A stretch of DNA of 64,000 nt from Streptomyces sp. B1I3 (lineage in GTDB: Bacteria; Actinomycetota; Actinomycetes; Streptomycetales; Streptomycetaceae): the NCBI RefSeq assembly GCF_030816615.1, contig NZ_JAUSYD010000001.1:496001-560000 (forward strand). The letters run 5' to 3'. The translations under genes and the position numbers were made by a program. This document shows positions 29,161-38,569 of this stretch, in pieces (positions within the stretch are counted from its first letter, which is position 1; every line of letters begins with the position of its first letter). The notes under the pieces were generated by a model that was given only the letters and a program-made list of their open reading frames with translations, made no database searches and was not told the origin of the DNA.

Positions 29161-29295
29161 GACACCGCGTACGGCGCGCGGGTGCAGCGCCTGGAGGTAG
29201 AGGGCGCGTACACCGGCGACCCACATCATGGGGTCCGCGTGCATCTGCCAGGTGACGGAACCGGGGCCGAACAGCCCCGGGTCTGGTTCGCTCAT
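29104..29295 (-). pseudogene. 5' fragment of a DUF2236 (MpaB-type oxygenase) gene, split by prophage insertion
   Basis: The frame starts MSEPDPGLFGPGSVTWQMHA and continues WVAGVRALYLQALHPRAVRG and MQNSDFRR, which is the conserved N terminus of DUF2236/MpaB-like heme oxygenases (normally around 270-320 aa). After the FRR the family expects a DPWGRL-type continuation, but here it reads NWGLGRLPTC and stops. The remainder should be found at the left end of the prophage. Lysogeny therefore inactivates this enzyme unless the phage supplies a new end. Confidence 0.85.
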
Positions 29296-29540
29296 CGGCT
29301 CTTACCTTCCGCTCGGCGGTGGAACCGTGCCCGGTGGAGCGCGCGGGTGGGCAGACGGGGTGGCACCGGTTACATGCGTACCGCAACTGCTCGCGTACGT
29401 CACGGGGGCGGGCGGGAGGCCACGACGCGGGCCGCGCTGCCTCCCGGTGATCCCGCCGGAGGCCGGACCCGGGGCCGAACGGGCCCCTCCCGCCCCGGAC
29501 CCGGAGGCCGGGCCCGTCCGTGAGGTGTCCGCGCGGCCGA
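29296..29540. other. Intergenic region between the split oxygenase gene and rlmG
   Basis: No gene is supported in these 245 bp. The last 100 bp are extremely GC-rich with overlapping inverted repeats built of GGGGCC/GGCCCC, probably the terminator of the leftward rlmG gene. Upstream bases would hold the promoter of the disrupted oxygenase gene. Confidence 0.5.
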
Positions 29541-30698
29541 TCAGCGCTTGACGGCCCGCAGGACCACGAACTTCGGGTCCCCGGCCACGGTGGTGCAGTT
29601 GCCGAAGATCCGGCGGAGCTGCGTGTGGTAGCCGAGGTGCCGGTTGCCGACGACCCACAGTTCACCGCCCTGTCGGAGTGCCGCCTTCGCCCCGTGGAAC
29701 ATGTTCCTGGCGGTCGCGTCGGTGACCGCCTGGTGCGAGTGGAAGGGCGGGTTGCAGAGGACCAGGTCGACGCTCCTCGGCGGCACGTCCGCCATCGCGT
29801 CGCCGACCAGGAACTCCGCCTCGGCGTCCGCCCCGGTGTTGGCCCGGAAGGTCTCCTCGGCGGAGGCGACCGCCTGGTACGACTCGTCGACGAACGTGAC
29901 GGACGCCTCCGGGTTGGCGAGCGCGACGGACGTCCCCACGACTCCGTTCCCGCAGCCGAGGTCCACGACGCGGTCGGGGCCCGTCCGGCCGGGCAGGTGC
30001 TTCAGGAAGAAACGGGTCCCGACGTCCAGCCGCTCGGCGCAGAAGATCCCCGCGTGGTTGACGACGGTCCGGCCCGAGACCGCGCCGACGTCGTCGGGCA
30101 GGTCGTAGCGGTACGGCCAGGGGCTGGGGACCCTGGGCAGCGCCGGGTCCGGGGTGCAGTGGATGAGCCGGGCCTTCTTGACCGCGAGGGAGGTGCGGGT
30201 CGGCCCGATGATGCGTTCGAAGAGCTTGAGGGTGGAGGTGTGGATCTCCTTCACCATGCCGGTACCGATGACGACGGTCCCGGCGTGGACGGCGGGCGCG
30301 AGCCGGTGGAGCTGGTCCTCCAGGAGCGCGAGGCTCTTGGGTACCCGTACGAGCAGGACGTCGACGCGCTCCGGCGGCGCGTCGCGCACCGAGAGCATGC
30401 GCACGGAGTCCGGCGCGGCGCCGTTGCGGGCCAGATTGGCCAGGGTGGCGCGTTGTGCGAGGTACGAGTCGGTGATCTGTACCGGGTCGTGCCCGGAGAG
30501 CGCGGTGGCGAGGGCGCCCCAGCGGTCGCCCACCACGGCCACGGTGCCTGTCAGGTCGACCGGTTCGCCGTCTTCACCACCCGCCAGCCGGCTCAGCAGG
30601 TACTCGTCGGCGGCGTCCCAGGCACGGAGCTGGTCACGCGGGTTCTCGGGATGGCGGGCGAGGTCGAATCCGCCCTGTGGCGTCGTCAAACGGTTCAT
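29541..30698 (-). CDS. rlmG: RlmG-like 23S rRNA (guanine-N2) methyltransferase
   Basis: 385 aa, similar in length to E. coli RlmG. The N-terminal degenerate methyltransferase-like domain (about 1-190) is followed by the active Rossmann fold with VVDLGCGNGVVG (SAM loop) near 245, TFVDESY and the catalytic NPPF motif (LVLCNPPFHSHQAV) near 315. It would methylate G1835-equivalent of 23S rRNA in the RlmG/RsmC family. Which of the two targets applies is not decidable here. First intact chromosomal gene beyond the prophage. Confidence 0.85.
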   Translation of the reverse strand: MNRLTTPQGGFDLARHPENPRDQLRAWDAADEYLLSRLAGGEDGEPVDLTGTVAVVGDRWGALATALSGHDPVQITDSYLAQRATLANLARNGAAPDSVRMLSVRDAPPERVDVLLVRVPKSLALLEDQLHRLAPAVHAGTVVIGTGMVKEIHTSTLKLFERIIGPTRTSLAVKKARLIHCTPDPALPRVPSPWPYRYDLPDDVGAVSGRTVVNHAGIFCAERLDVGTRFFLKHLPGRTGPDRVVDLGCGNGVVGTSVALANPEASVTFVDESYQAVASAEETFRANTGADAEAEFLVGDAMADVPPRSVDLVLCNPPFHSHQAVTDATARNMFHGAKAALRQGGELWVVGNRHLGYHTQLRRIFGNCTTVAGDPKFVVLRAVKR

Positions 30699-30720
30699 AT
30701 GGCGTTCAGGCTAGCCGAGT

Positions 30721-30749
30721 GGCGGGGAGCGCCTCGCACGCTCCCCGCC
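30721..30749 (-). terminator. Terminator between the small gene at 30758 and rlmG
   Basis: GGCGGGGAGCG (30721-30731) and CGCTCCCCGCC (30739-30749) form an 11-bp perfect stem with a 7-nt loop. Confidence 0.7.
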
Positions 30750-30757
30750 CGCGGGTC

Positions 30758-30970
30758 CTACGGAAGCCGCTTGTCGACGGCCGACCGGCCCTCCTCGGCC
30801 AGCCTGCGCTCCGCCCACTCCAGGTTCCCGGGGGTCAGGTCCCGGCCGGAGGCCAGTACCAGATCCTCCGCCGTGGGCTGATCGTTCCCGCCGGTGTGGA
30901 GCAGACGGTCGGGAGTGACCCCCCGCACCTCCGGCACGGATACGGATAGGGATTCGGGCTCTTCGCTCAT
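30758..30970 (-). CDS. Small acidic hypothetical protein, 70 aa
   Basis: ATG at 30970 with GAGGCGG upstream. The product begins MSEEPESLSVSVPEVRG and contains DRLLHTGGNDQPTAEDLVLA and LEWAERRLAEEG. Conserved-looking short actinobacterial protein with no known function. Confidence 0.6.
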   Translation of the reverse strand: MSEEPESLSVSVPEVRGVTPDRLLHTGGNDQPTAEDLVLASGRDLTPGNLEWAERRLAEEGRSAVDKRLP

Positions 30971-31215
30971 ACCGCCTCCTCGTCCTTGCGGCAATTCTCG
31001 CGCCGGGGGGACGTCACCGCATCCGATGCCGGACGAGCCACGACGGAGCCGTCACTTGACTTGCACATGATAAATACGCAGCGTTCACCCGACCGGCACC
31101 GTGCGTGTGGAAGGCTCCCGGCTCACCAGCCATCGTCCGGTGACCACGGAGCCGCTCCCGCAGAGGTCCTCGGGGCGGCGGCGCTGTCGCCGGAACATCG
31201 GAGAGGACACCCCAC

Positions 31216-32040
31216 ATGTCCGGTCGCCGTCATGTCTACGCGCGTCCGCTACTGGCCACAGCAGCCTCGATCGGCCTGCTCACCGGCCTCGCGGCCACCG
31301 CTCCAGCCGCTCCCGCCGCAACCCCCACCGCCTTCGCCGCCGCATCCACCGCCCTGGACGACACGTACTACCAGGACGCCCTGGGCAAGACGGGCACAGC
31401 GCTCAAGAGTTCGCTGCACACGATCATCAGCGACCAGACCACGCTCTCCTACAGCCAGGTCTGGAACGCCCTCAAGGACACCGACGAGGACCCGGCCGAC
31501 TCCTCCCACGTGATCCTCCTCTACACCGGGCGTTCGCAGTCCGAGAACGACAACGGCGGCGACGTCGGGGACTGGAACCGGGAGCACGTCTGGGCCAAGT
31601 CGCACGGCGACTTCGGTACGTCCACGGGCCCCGGCACGGACATCCACCACCTGCGCCCCGCGGACGTCCAGGTCAACGCCGTCCGCGGCGACAAGGACTT
31701 CGACAACGGGGGCAGCGCCGTGCCGGGGGCTCCCGGCAACTACACCGACAGCGACTCCTTCGAACCGCGCGACGCGGTCAAGGGGGACGTCGCCCGGATG
31801 GTCCTCTACATGGCGGTGCGGTACGAGGGCGGCGACGCGTTCGCCGACCTCGAACCGAACGACAAGGTGGGCAACGACTCCGCCCCGAACATCGGGCGGC
31901 TCTCGGTGCTGAAGCAGTGGAACCAAGAGGACCCGCCGGACAGCTTCGAGCAGCACCGCAACGACGTCATATTCGACCGGTACCAGCACAACCGGAACCC
32001 GTTCATCGACCACCCGAAGTGGGTGGAGGCCATCTGGTAG
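31216..32040 (+). CDS. Secreted endonuclease I family nuclease
   Basis: 274 aa. A signal peptide covers about 1-40 (RPLLATAASIGLLTGLAATA, Ala-rich cleavage region). The catalytic core is typical of the endonuclease I/NucM beta-beta-alpha-metal fold: NREHVWAKSHGDFG with the catalytic His, TDIHHLRPADVQVN and RGDKDFDNG. The end NRNPFIDHPKWVEAIW is the usual final block. It degrades extracellular DNA/RNA. Upstream SD GGAGAGG. Monocistronic. Confidence 0.9.
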   Translation: MSGRRHVYARPLLATAASIGLLTGLAATAPAAPAATPTAFAAASTALDDTYYQDALGKTGTALKSSLHTIISDQTTLSYSQVWNALKDTDEDPADSSHVILLYTGRSQSENDNGGDVGDWNREHVWAKSHGDFGTSTGPGTDIHHLRPADVQVNAVRGDKDFDNGGSAVPGAPGNYTDSDSFEPRDAVKGDVARMVLYMAVRYEGGDAFADLEPNDKVGNDSAPNIGRLSVLKQWNQEDPPDSFEQHRNDVIFDRYQHNRNPFIDHPKWVEAIW

Positions 32041-32109
32041 GGGCTGGGTCCGGCCCGGTCAGGGGCCTGCGCGCAGCGCTCCACGGCCTTCTCGCGGGAG
32101 CCGAGCGCA

Positions 32110-32228
32110 GCAGGTCCCGGCCGGTCCGCTCGCGCAGCAGGTCCCGGCCGGTCCGCTCGCGCGGCAGGTCCCGGCCGGTCCGCTCGCGCGGCAGGTCCCG
32201 GCCGGTCCGCTCGCGCGGCAGGTCCGGC
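32110..32228. repeat. 27-bp tandem repeat, four full units and a partial fifth
   Basis: Units start at 32110, 32137, 32164, 32191 and 32218 with the shared core GCAGGTCCCGGCCGG followed by TCCGCTCGCGC. Only the last base before each restart varies (A or G). Length is a multiple of three, so any reading frame would give a nine-residue repeat, but no gene is supported. Confidence 0.85.
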
Positions 32229-32345
32229 GGGCCCGGCCGGTTGCCCGGATCGACGACGGCCGCGCGCCGCCCGTCCGTCGCCATGCGGGCCAGGCCGGCG
32301 TGCAGCAGCGCGAGGGCCAGGAAGTCCGCTCCGGCCACCTCGCGC

Positions 32346-32450
32346 AGATGACTTCCGGCAGTGCGCGGTACGGGCCACCGCCGTCGGGACCTCGCCGTGA
32401 CGGCCGCCACCCTCGCGCACGGCGGCGTCAACCCGCTGACCGGGGAGGCA
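32346..32450 (+). pseudogene. Glutaminase gene relic with frameshift
   Basis: In one frame the bases read ADDFRQCAVRATA and, after an apparent 2-nt shift at about 32381-32384, the next frame reads RRDLAVTAATLAHGGVNPLT. Together they match the DLYFRQCS...TARDLAVMAATLANGGVNPVTGE block of serine-type glutaminases (GlsA). No upstream catalytic region remains, so this is a fragment. Confidence 0.55.
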
Positions 32451-32735
32451 TGGCCGGCCTTTGTTACAGCGCCGGCTCGGCGGACACCTGCCTCACGGCC
32501 CGTACCGCCGAATGCTTCTGAGGGGCTTTCAGCGCCGGTTCCACGTTCTCCCCGCTCCTCGGCCGACCGGAACTTCCACGCCGCGAGCGGGGGCATGGGC
32601 ATGCCTTCGACGACACGTACGAACAATTCGCCCATACTGTGACCGCACGGTATGAATTGACTCGTCGAGTCACCCGCTCCCCGCCCGGGGCGGGCTCAGT
32701 ACCTCGATACAAGCCCAGCCCTCCGGGAGGCAACG

Positions 32736-33848
32736 ATGGATACGGATGCCCTGACCGCCGGCACCCTGCAGAAGCTTCGGGCGACCCGGCCCTATCCGGC
32801 CCTTTCCCTCACGATGCCCACCCACCGCCGGGCGCCGGACAACGTCCAGGACGCCGCACGGCTGCGCAATCTGGTGGCTACGGCCGGCACCCGCCTGAAG
32901 GCCGACGAACGGGTCGCCCGCGAAGCGCGGGACGCCGTCAAGGCACAGATGGACCGCGCCGTCGCCGAGGTGGACCAACGAAGCGCCCTGGAGGGCCTGG
33001 TCATCCTGGCCGACTCGAACGAGTACCAGATCTGGTACGTGCCGCGCACCGTGCCCGAGCGGGTGGTCCTGAGCGATACCTATCTCACCCGGAACCTGGT
33101 CGCCGCCAAGGCCGGGGCGCGACTTTACTGGGTGCTCGGAGTGTCCGCCGAGCACGCGACGCTGTGGTCGGGGACCAACGAAGATCTGCGCGAGGAGGAC
33201 GGGCGCGGCTTTCCTCTGAGCCCGCCGCACGTGAACTTCGACCCGGAGCACCAGGCCCGGAGTGGGGACACGCCGAGCATCTACGTCAACGAGGACACGC
33301 GCAACTTCTTCCGCAAGGTCGACGGCAATCTCCGCGCCGTCCTGACCGCGGACCCCAGGCCGCTGTTCCTGGTCGGCCTGCCACCGGCGCTCGCCCTGTT
33401 CGACGAGGTCGGCGAGTGCGCCGGCGCGGCCGTCTCCAAGGTCGCGAAGGGAACGACGTCGGAGACGAGCGCTCCCGAACTCCTGAAACTTCTGGGTCCG
33501 GCGCTGGAGGACTGGCACGCGCAGAGCGCTGCGGCAGTGCGGGCGAGACTCGACGACGCCCGCAGCAGCAAGTCCTTCGCCGGTGGCCTGGACGAGGTGT
33601 GGGCCGCCGTCCGGGAACGCCGCGCCGGGCTCGTCGCGGTGGAGGAGCACTTCCGTCAGACGGTCGAAGTCACGGACGAGCACCTGGAGCCGGTCGACCC
33701 CGCGAGCACCCCGCCGAACGACCGTGTCCGTGAGGACGTCGTGGACGAGCTCATCGAAGCGGCTCTGGACACCGGGTGCGAGGTCGTGTTCTGCGCGGAC
33801 GACTCGCTCGTCGGACACGGACGCATCGCGGCGGCGCTGCGCTTCTGA
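32736..33848 (+). CDS. baeRF-like (bacterial eRF1-like) protein
   Basis: 370 aa, ATG with GGGAGGC upstream. Middle residues (EGLVILADSNEYQIWYVPRTVP, LTRNLVAAKAGARLYWVLGVS, HATLWSGTN) and the end (VVDELIEAALDTGCEVVFCA, HGRIAAALRF) resemble the bacterial archaeo-eukaryotic release factor (baeRF) families, where the last block is an L7Ae-like domain. These are suspected ribosome-rescue or stress proteins. Monocistronic. Family call is from pattern memory. Confidence 0.6.
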   Translation: MDTDALTAGTLQKLRATRPYPALSLTMPTHRRAPDNVQDAARLRNLVATAGTRLKADERVAREARDAVKAQMDRAVAEVDQRSALEGLVILADSNEYQIWYVPRTVPERVVLSDTYLTRNLVAAKAGARLYWVLGVSAEHATLWSGTNEDLREEDGRGFPLSPPHVNFDPEHQARSGDTPSIYVNEDTRNFFRKVDGNLRAVLTADPRPLFLVGLPPALALFDEVGECAGAAVSKVAKGTTSETSAPELLKLLGPALEDWHAQSAAAVRARLDDARSSKSFAGGLDEVWAAVRERRAGLVAVEEHFRQTVEVTDEHLEPVDPASTPPNDRVREDVVDELIEAALDTGCEVVFCADDSLVGHGRIAAALRF

Positions 33849-33912
33849 TTGGCCGGCGGGACCACACCGGCCGGCACGTCACGGGGCCGGACCCGGCGCC
33901 CGTTCCCGCGAC

Positions 33913-33954
33913 GCACCGCGGCCGGCCTGCACGTCAGCAGGCCGGCCGCGGTGC
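33913..33954. terminator. Bidirectional terminator between convergent genes
   Basis: GCACCGCGGCCGGCCTGC (33913-33930) and its exact complement (33937-33954) form an 18-bp perfect stem with ACGTCA as loop, between the baeRF-like gene and the convergent phosphoketolase gene. Confidence 0.9.
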
Positions 33955-33967
33955 GCCCCGGCGCGCG

Positions 33968-36382
33968 TCAGCCCTCCCAGGACCAGTCGGCCACCTCGGG
34001 CAGGTCCGTGCCGTGTTCCCGGATCCAGGCGTGGTGGCGGGTGCGGACGTCGGCCATCGCCTGGCGTACGGCGACGGCGCGGACGCCCAGTCCGGGCACC
34101 CGGTCGGTCACGTCCATGACCAGCCGGTAGCGGTCCAGGTCGTTGCGGAGGACCATGTCGAACGGCGTGGTGGTCGTGCCCTCCTCCTTGTAGCCCCGCA
34201 CGTGCAGATGCGGGTGGCCCGCCCGCCGGTACGCGAGCCGGTGCACCAGCCACGGATAGCCGTGATAGGCGAAGATCACCGGCTTGTCGCGGGTGAAGAG
34301 GGCGTCGTACTCCGCGTCCGGCATCCCGTGCGGATGCTCCTCGTGGGGCAGCAGCCGGGTCATGTCGACGACGTTGACCACGCGGACGGCGAGCTCCGGA
34401 AGGTGCTTCCGCAGCAGGCCGGCCGCGGCCACGGCCTCCAGGGTGGGCACGTCCCCGGCACAGGCGAGGACGACGTCGGGCTCACGGCTCCCGTCGTCGG
34501 TACCCGCCCACTCCCACATCCCGGCTCCGCGCGCGCAGTGGACCCGGGCCTCGTCGAGCGTGAGCCAGTCGAAGCCCGGCTGCTTGCCGGCGACGATCAC
34601 GTTGACGTAGTCGCGGCTGCCGAGCACGTGCTCGGCGGTGCACAGCAAGGTGTTGGTGTCCGGCGGCATGTACACCCGGACGACCTCGGGACTCTTGTTG
34701 AGGATGTGGTCGACGAAGCCGGGGTCCTGGTGCGAGAAGCCGTTGTGGTCCTGGCGCCAGACGTGCGAGGTGAGCAGGTAGTTCAGGGAGGCGACGGGCC
34801 GCCGCCAGGTCAGCCGCCGTGACGTGCGCAGCCACTTGATGTGCTGGTTGACCATCGAGTCGACGATATGGGCGAAGGCCTCGTACGAGGAGAAGAGGCC
34901 GTGCCGTCCGGTGAGGAGGTACCCCTCCAGCCAGCCCTGGCACAGGTGCTCGGAGAGCACCTCCATCACCCGGCCGTCCCTGGACAGGTGCTCGTCGGTC
35001 GGAAGGGTCCCCGCCTGCCATGCCTTGCCGCTGGCCCTGTAGATCGCGTCGAGGCGGTTGGACGCTGTCTCGTCGGGGCCGACTACTCGGAAGTCCCTGC
35101 GCCTGCCGGTGGCCGCCATGACGTCCTCCAGCAGGCCGCCCAGGACGCGGGTGGGTTCGTGCAAGACCGTGCCGGGCCTCTCGACCTCGACGGCGTGGTC
35201 CTCGAGCGGAGGGATCGGCAGGTCACGCAGGAGCAGCCCGCCGTTGGCGTACGGTGTCGCTCCGAGCCTGGCCGTGCCCTCGGGGACGCAGCGCAGGACC
35301 TGCGCCGTCGGCCGGCCCGAGGCGTCGAAGAGTTCCTCCGGCCGGTAGGAGCGCATCCAGGCTTCGAGCTCGCGCAGGTGGTCGGGGTTGTCGCGGACGC
35401 CGGACAGCGGCACCTGGTGCGCCCGCCAGGTGCCTTCGACGGGCAGCCCGTCCACCTCCCGGGGGCCGGTCCAGCCCTTGGGCGTGCGGAGGACGATCAT
35501 CGGCCAGCGCGGGCGTTCCGTCGCCCCGTCGGTGCGGGCCGCCCGCTGGTACTCCGCGATGCGGTCGAGGGCCAGGTCCATGGCGGCGGCCAGCGCGCGG
35601 TGGACCGCGGCGGGATCGGCGCCCTGGACGTGGACGGGGTCGTGCCCGTAACCGCGCAGCAGCGCGTCGAGCTCGTCCTCGGGGATCCGGGCGAGCACCG
35701 TGGGGTTCGCGATCTTGTAGCCGTTGAGGTGCAGGATCGGCAGGACCGCTCCGTCGTGGACGGGATCGAGGAACTTGTTGGAGTGCCAGGAGGCGGCGAG
35801 CGGCCCCGTCTCCGCCTCGCCGTCCCCGATCACACAGGCGACGACCAGCTCCGGGTGGTCGAAGGCGGCACCGTACGCGTGGGCGAGCGCGTATCCGAGC
35901 TCGCCGCCCTCGTGGATGGAGCCGGGGGTCTCGGGGGCGACGTGGCTGGGCACCCCGCCCGGGAAGGAGAACTGCCTGAACAAGGCGCCCATCCCGGGGG
36001 CGTCGCGGCTGACATCGGGGTACGTCTCCGAGTAGCTGCCCTCCAGCCAGGAGTTGGCGAGCACGGCCGGGCCGCCGTGGCCCGGACCCCAGACGCAGAG
36101 CATCTGCCGGTTGCGTTCCTTGATCACCCGGTTGAGGTGGGTGTGGACGAGGTTGAGTCCGGGAGAGGTCCCCCAGTGGCCCAGCAGACGAGGCTTGATG
36201 TGTTCCCGGGTGAGGGGTTCCGTCAGGAGCGGGTTGGCCATCAGGTAGATCTGCCCGACGGCCAGGTAGTTGGCGGCACGCCAGTGCGCGTCGAGCGCCG
36301 CGAGGTCCGCGTCGGACAGCGGCGACGCGGCCGGCGGTACGGACGGTGCGGGCACGGCGGACGGGGCGGGGGCGTCGGTCAT
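33968..36382 (-). CDS. xfp: Xylulose-5-phosphate/fructose-6-phosphate phosphoketolase
   Basis: 804 aa, full length for the family. N-terminal TPP domain: [70 protein letters not shown] and [19 protein letters not shown], the TPP-binding and phosphate-binding segments. The C-terminal part has [20 protein letters not shown]. It cleaves X5P or F6P with phosphate to acetyl phosphate plus GAP or E4P. It lies 9 nt after the aldehyde dehydrogenase gene, so both form one operon. Confidence 0.97.
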   Translation of the reverse strand: MTDAPAPSAVPAPSVPPAASPLSDADLAALDAHWRAANYLAVGQIYLMANPLLTEPLTREHIKPRLLGHWGTSPGLNLVHTHLNRVIKERNRQMLCVWGPGHGGPAVLANSWLEGSYSETYPDVSRDAPGMGALFRQFSFPGGVPSHVAPETPGSIHEGGELGYALAHAYGAAFDHPELVVACVIGDGEAETGPLAASWHSNKFLDPVHDGAVLPILHLNGYKIANPTVLARIPEDELDALLRGYGHDPVHVQGADPAAVHRALAAAMDLALDRIAEYQRAARTDGATERPRWPMIVLRTPKGWTGPREVDGLPVEGTWRAHQVPLSGVRDNPDHLRELEAWMRSYRPEELFDASGRPTAQVLRCVPEGTARLGATPYANGGLLLRDLPIPPLEDHAVEVERPGTVLHEPTRVLGGLLEDVMAATGRRRDFRVVGPDETASNRLDAIYRASGKAWQAGTLPTDEHLSRDGRVMEVLSEHLCQGWLEGYLLTGRHGLFSSYEAFAHIVDSMVNQHIKWLRTSRRLTWRRPVASLNYLLTSHVWRQDHNGFSHQDPGFVDHILNKSPEVVRVYMPPDTNTLLCTAEHVLGSRDYVNVIVAGKQPGFDWLTLDEARVHCARGAGMWEWAGTDDGSREPDVVLACAGDVPTLEAVAAAGLLRKHLPELAVRVVNVVDMTRLLPHEEHPHGMPDAEYDALFTRDKPVIFAYHGYPWLVHRLAYRRAGHPHLHVRGYKEEGTTTTPFDMVLRNDLDRYRLVMDVTDRVPGLGVRAVAVRQAMADVRTRHHAWIREHGTDLPEVADWSWEG

Positions 36383-36391
36383 GAGCGTCTC

Positions 36392-37810
36392 CTAGCGGGT
36401 GTCCGGCTCGGGGCCGTACCAGACGGTGGTGGCGTTGCAGAACTCGCGGATGCCGTGCCCCGCGAGCTCGCGCCCGTAGCCGGAACGCTTCACCCCGCCG
36501 AACGGCAGCGCCGGGTGCGAGGCGGTCATGCCGTTGAAGAAGACACCGCCCGCCTCCAGGTCGCGTACGCAGCGGCTCATCTCCTCCTCGTCCCGCGTCC
36601 AGACGTTGGAGCTGAGCCCGAAGGGGGAGTCGTTGGCGAGCTTCACGGCCTCGTCGAGATCCGCGACCCGGTAGAGCGTCGCCACGGGGCCGAAGCTCTC
36701 CTCGCGGTGGATGCGCATGCCGGACGTGATGCCCGCGAGAACGGTCGGCCGGTAGAACCAGCCCCGCTCCAGGCCGCCGCCCAGCCCGGGGGGACGCCCG
36801 CCCCCGCACAGGACGGTGGCCCCCTTGCCCACGGCGTCGTCGACGAGTTCCTCGAGGTCGGCGCGGCCCTGTTCGCTGGCGAGCGGGCCCACGTCGGTCG
36901 ACTCCTCCATCGGGTCCCCGACGGTCAGGGCGCGCATCCCGGCGGTGAACCGCTCGGCGAAGTCGTCGTACACGTCGGTGTGGACGATGAAACGCTTGGC
37001 CGCGATGCACGACTGCCCGTTGTTCTGGGTGCGGGCGGTCACGGCGATCTCCGCGGCCCGGGCGATGTCCGCCGACGGCAGGACGAGGTAGGGGTCGCTG
37101 CCGCCCAGCTCCAGCACCGTCTTCTTCACCTCGTCACCGGCCACGGCGGCGACGGAGCGCCCGGCGGGTTCACTGCCGGTGAGTGTCGCCGCGACGACCC
37201 GGGGATCACGCAGGATCGCCTCGATGGCGCCCGACCCCACGAGCAGCGTCTGGAAGCAGCCGGCGGGATACCCGGCCCTGGTGAAGAGGTCCTCCAGGTA
37301 CAGAGCGGTCTGCGGCACGTTCGAGGCGTGCTTGAGCAGGCCGGTGTTGCCGGCCATGAGCGCGGGCGCGGCGAAGCGCATGACCTGCCAGAGCGGGAAG
37401 TTCCACGGCATGACGGCGAGGACGGTGCCCAGCGGGCGGTAGTGCACACGGGCCCGGGACGCCCCGGAGTCCTCGACGTCCGCGTCCCCGGGGTGCTCGT
37501 CGGCGAGCAGCCGCTCGGCGTTCGCCGCGTACCAGCGCATGGCCTTGGCGCACTTGGCGGCCTCCGCCCGGGCGGCCGCCAGCGGCTTTCCCATTTCCGT
37601 GGTCATGATGCGGGCGATGTCCTCCCGGTCCTCGTCCAGCAGGTCTGCGGCCCGGTTCAGCAGGCGGGCCCGCTCGTCGAAGCCGGTGGTGCGGTGACGG
37701 CGGAACGCGCGGTCGGCGGCATCGAGCCTGCGCTCGATCTCCTCGGCATCCAGTGCGTCGAACGTTCTGAGAGTCTCGCCGTTCGCGGGATTGACCGTCG
37801 CGATGGGCAT
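36392..37810 (-). CDS. gabD: NADP-dependent succinate-semialdehyde dehydrogenase-type aldehyde dehydrogenase
   Basis: 472 aa, ATG at 37810 with AAGGAGG upstream. ALDH fold: PWNFPLWQVMRFAAPALMAG, FTGSEPAGR-type coenzyme loop (LTGSEPAGRSV), the general base in LELGGSDPYLV and nucleophile Cys in NGQSCIAAKRF, then EESFGPVATLYR and PFGGVKRSGYGREL. The length and SHPALPFGGVKRSGYG ending match the succinate-semialdehyde type. Upstream partner of xfp in an operon, which suggests handling aldehydes or C4 units in the same growth condition. Specificity is inferred. Confidence 0.8.
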   Translation of the reverse strand: MPIATVNPANGETLRTFDALDAEEIERRLDAADRAFRRHRTTGFDERARLLNRAADLLDEDREDIARIMTTEMGKPLAAARAEAAKCAKAMRWYAANAERLLADEHPGDADVEDSGASRARVHYRPLGTVLAVMPWNFPLWQVMRFAAPALMAGNTGLLKHASNVPQTALYLEDLFTRAGYPAGCFQTLLVGSGAIEAILRDPRVVAATLTGSEPAGRSVAAVAGDEVKKTVLELGGSDPYLVLPSADIARAAEIAVTARTQNNGQSCIAAKRFIVHTDVYDDFAERFTAGMRALTVGDPMEESTDVGPLASEQGRADLEELVDDAVGKGATVLCGGGRPPGLGGGLERGWFYRPTVLAGITSGMRIHREESFGPVATLYRVADLDEAVKLANDSPFGLSSNVWTRDEEEMSRCVRDLEAGGVFFNGMTASHPALPFGGVKRSGYGRELAGHGIREFCNATTVWYGPEPDTR

Positions 37811-37957
37811 GGCTGTGGCCTCCTTGCATCGGTGCTTCGACCGTGCCGCGCCACGCTCCGCCGCGCAACGCGGCCCCCCGTGCACACGTACCCGGCCGGC
37901 GCGGATCATGCGTACGGGTCGTACGCCGTCCGCGCCGGCCGGGTGGCCGTCCGCCTG

Positions 37958-38419
37958 TCAGACGAGTTCGGCGACCGGCCGGGGACGGAACGCGTCGCCC
38001 GAGGGGAGGGGCGTGCGCGGCAGCAGTCCGGTGGTGTGCGGCGTCTGCGCGTAACGCGTGAACCAGACGACTTTGCCGTCATCGGTCCGGCAGGTGCCCC
38101 AGCTGTCGCTCAGGGCCATGACGCGGCTGAGGCCGCCGCCACCGCCGCTGAGCAGCCTGGGCATCCGGGACCCTTTGTCGGCGACGGACACCGTCAGGTG
38201 CCGTCCGGTCCAGCGCAGTTCGACGACGCACCCGCTGTCGTCACCGACATGCCTCTGGACGTTGGTCAGGAGCTCCTCCGCGGCCCGGCACACCGGCCGG
38301 ACGTGGAGATCGAGACTCCAGTGGCGAAGGTGCGCGGCGACTATGCGCCGGAGCTGGGAAATGCGCTCAGCCGACACCTGCATTTCGACCTGGTAGTGCC
38401 GGTCGAGTGGAACGGTCAT
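37958..38419 (-). CDS. RsbW-like anti-sigma/ATP-binding regulator (HATPase_c_2)
   Basis: 153 aa. Single histidine-kinase-like ATPase domain: VCRAAEELLTNVQRHVG is the N box with Asn, and VVELRWTGRHLTVSVADKGS with DKGS is the G1-like motif, then GGGGGLSRVMALSDSWG is the ATP lid. This is the standard Streptomyces single-domain RsbW-type protein regulating a sigma factor or acting with SpoIIE-type phosphatases. Partner genes are not adjacent. Confidence 0.85.
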   Translation of the reverse strand: MTVPLDRHYQVEMQVSAERISQLRRIVAAHLRHWSLDLHVRPVCRAAEELLTNVQRHVGDDSGCVVELRWTGRHLTVSVADKGSRMPRLLSGGGGGLSRVMALSDSWGTCRTDDGKVVWFTRYAQTPHTTGLLPRTPLPSGDAFRPRPVAELV

Positions 38420-38569
38420 CGTCGAGGCTCCTCACCGCGAGGCCCACGTGCTTCACCCCGTCTGAACCAACGACCCCCGAACACGAAGCGTGAGCAGTCA
38501 TCACTTCTGGGTCACTCATCAGGGTGACTCGAATGAGCCGGTTGCGCAACCGAGAGCCGCGGCACCCGG

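Larger units (their letters stand above)
32041..32735. other. Long gap with tandem repeats and a gene relic, no intact gene
   Basis: Several frames are open on both strands but have no SD, repeated Arg/Pro-rich composition and no recognisable fold. The segment contains the 27-bp tandem repeat (32110-32228) and the glutaminase relic (about 32346-32450) listed separately. The final 95 bp contain the promoter of the gene at 32736. Confidence 0.5.

Noticed and set aside
32110..32228. CRISPR or coding repeat
   Set aside because: Units are directly contiguous without spacers, and no frame over them has a start signal or a sensible protein.
37958..38419. Two-component histidine kinase
   Set aside because: Only the ATPase domain is present with no dimerisation/His phosphoacceptor or membrane part; RsbW-type is the better description.
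34841..38527. 1228-codon open frame on the plus strand
   Set aside because: It is antisense to phosphoketolase, aldehyde dehydrogenase and the RsbW-like gene, with Gly/Arg/Val-rich composition caused by third-position GC. No SD or family match.
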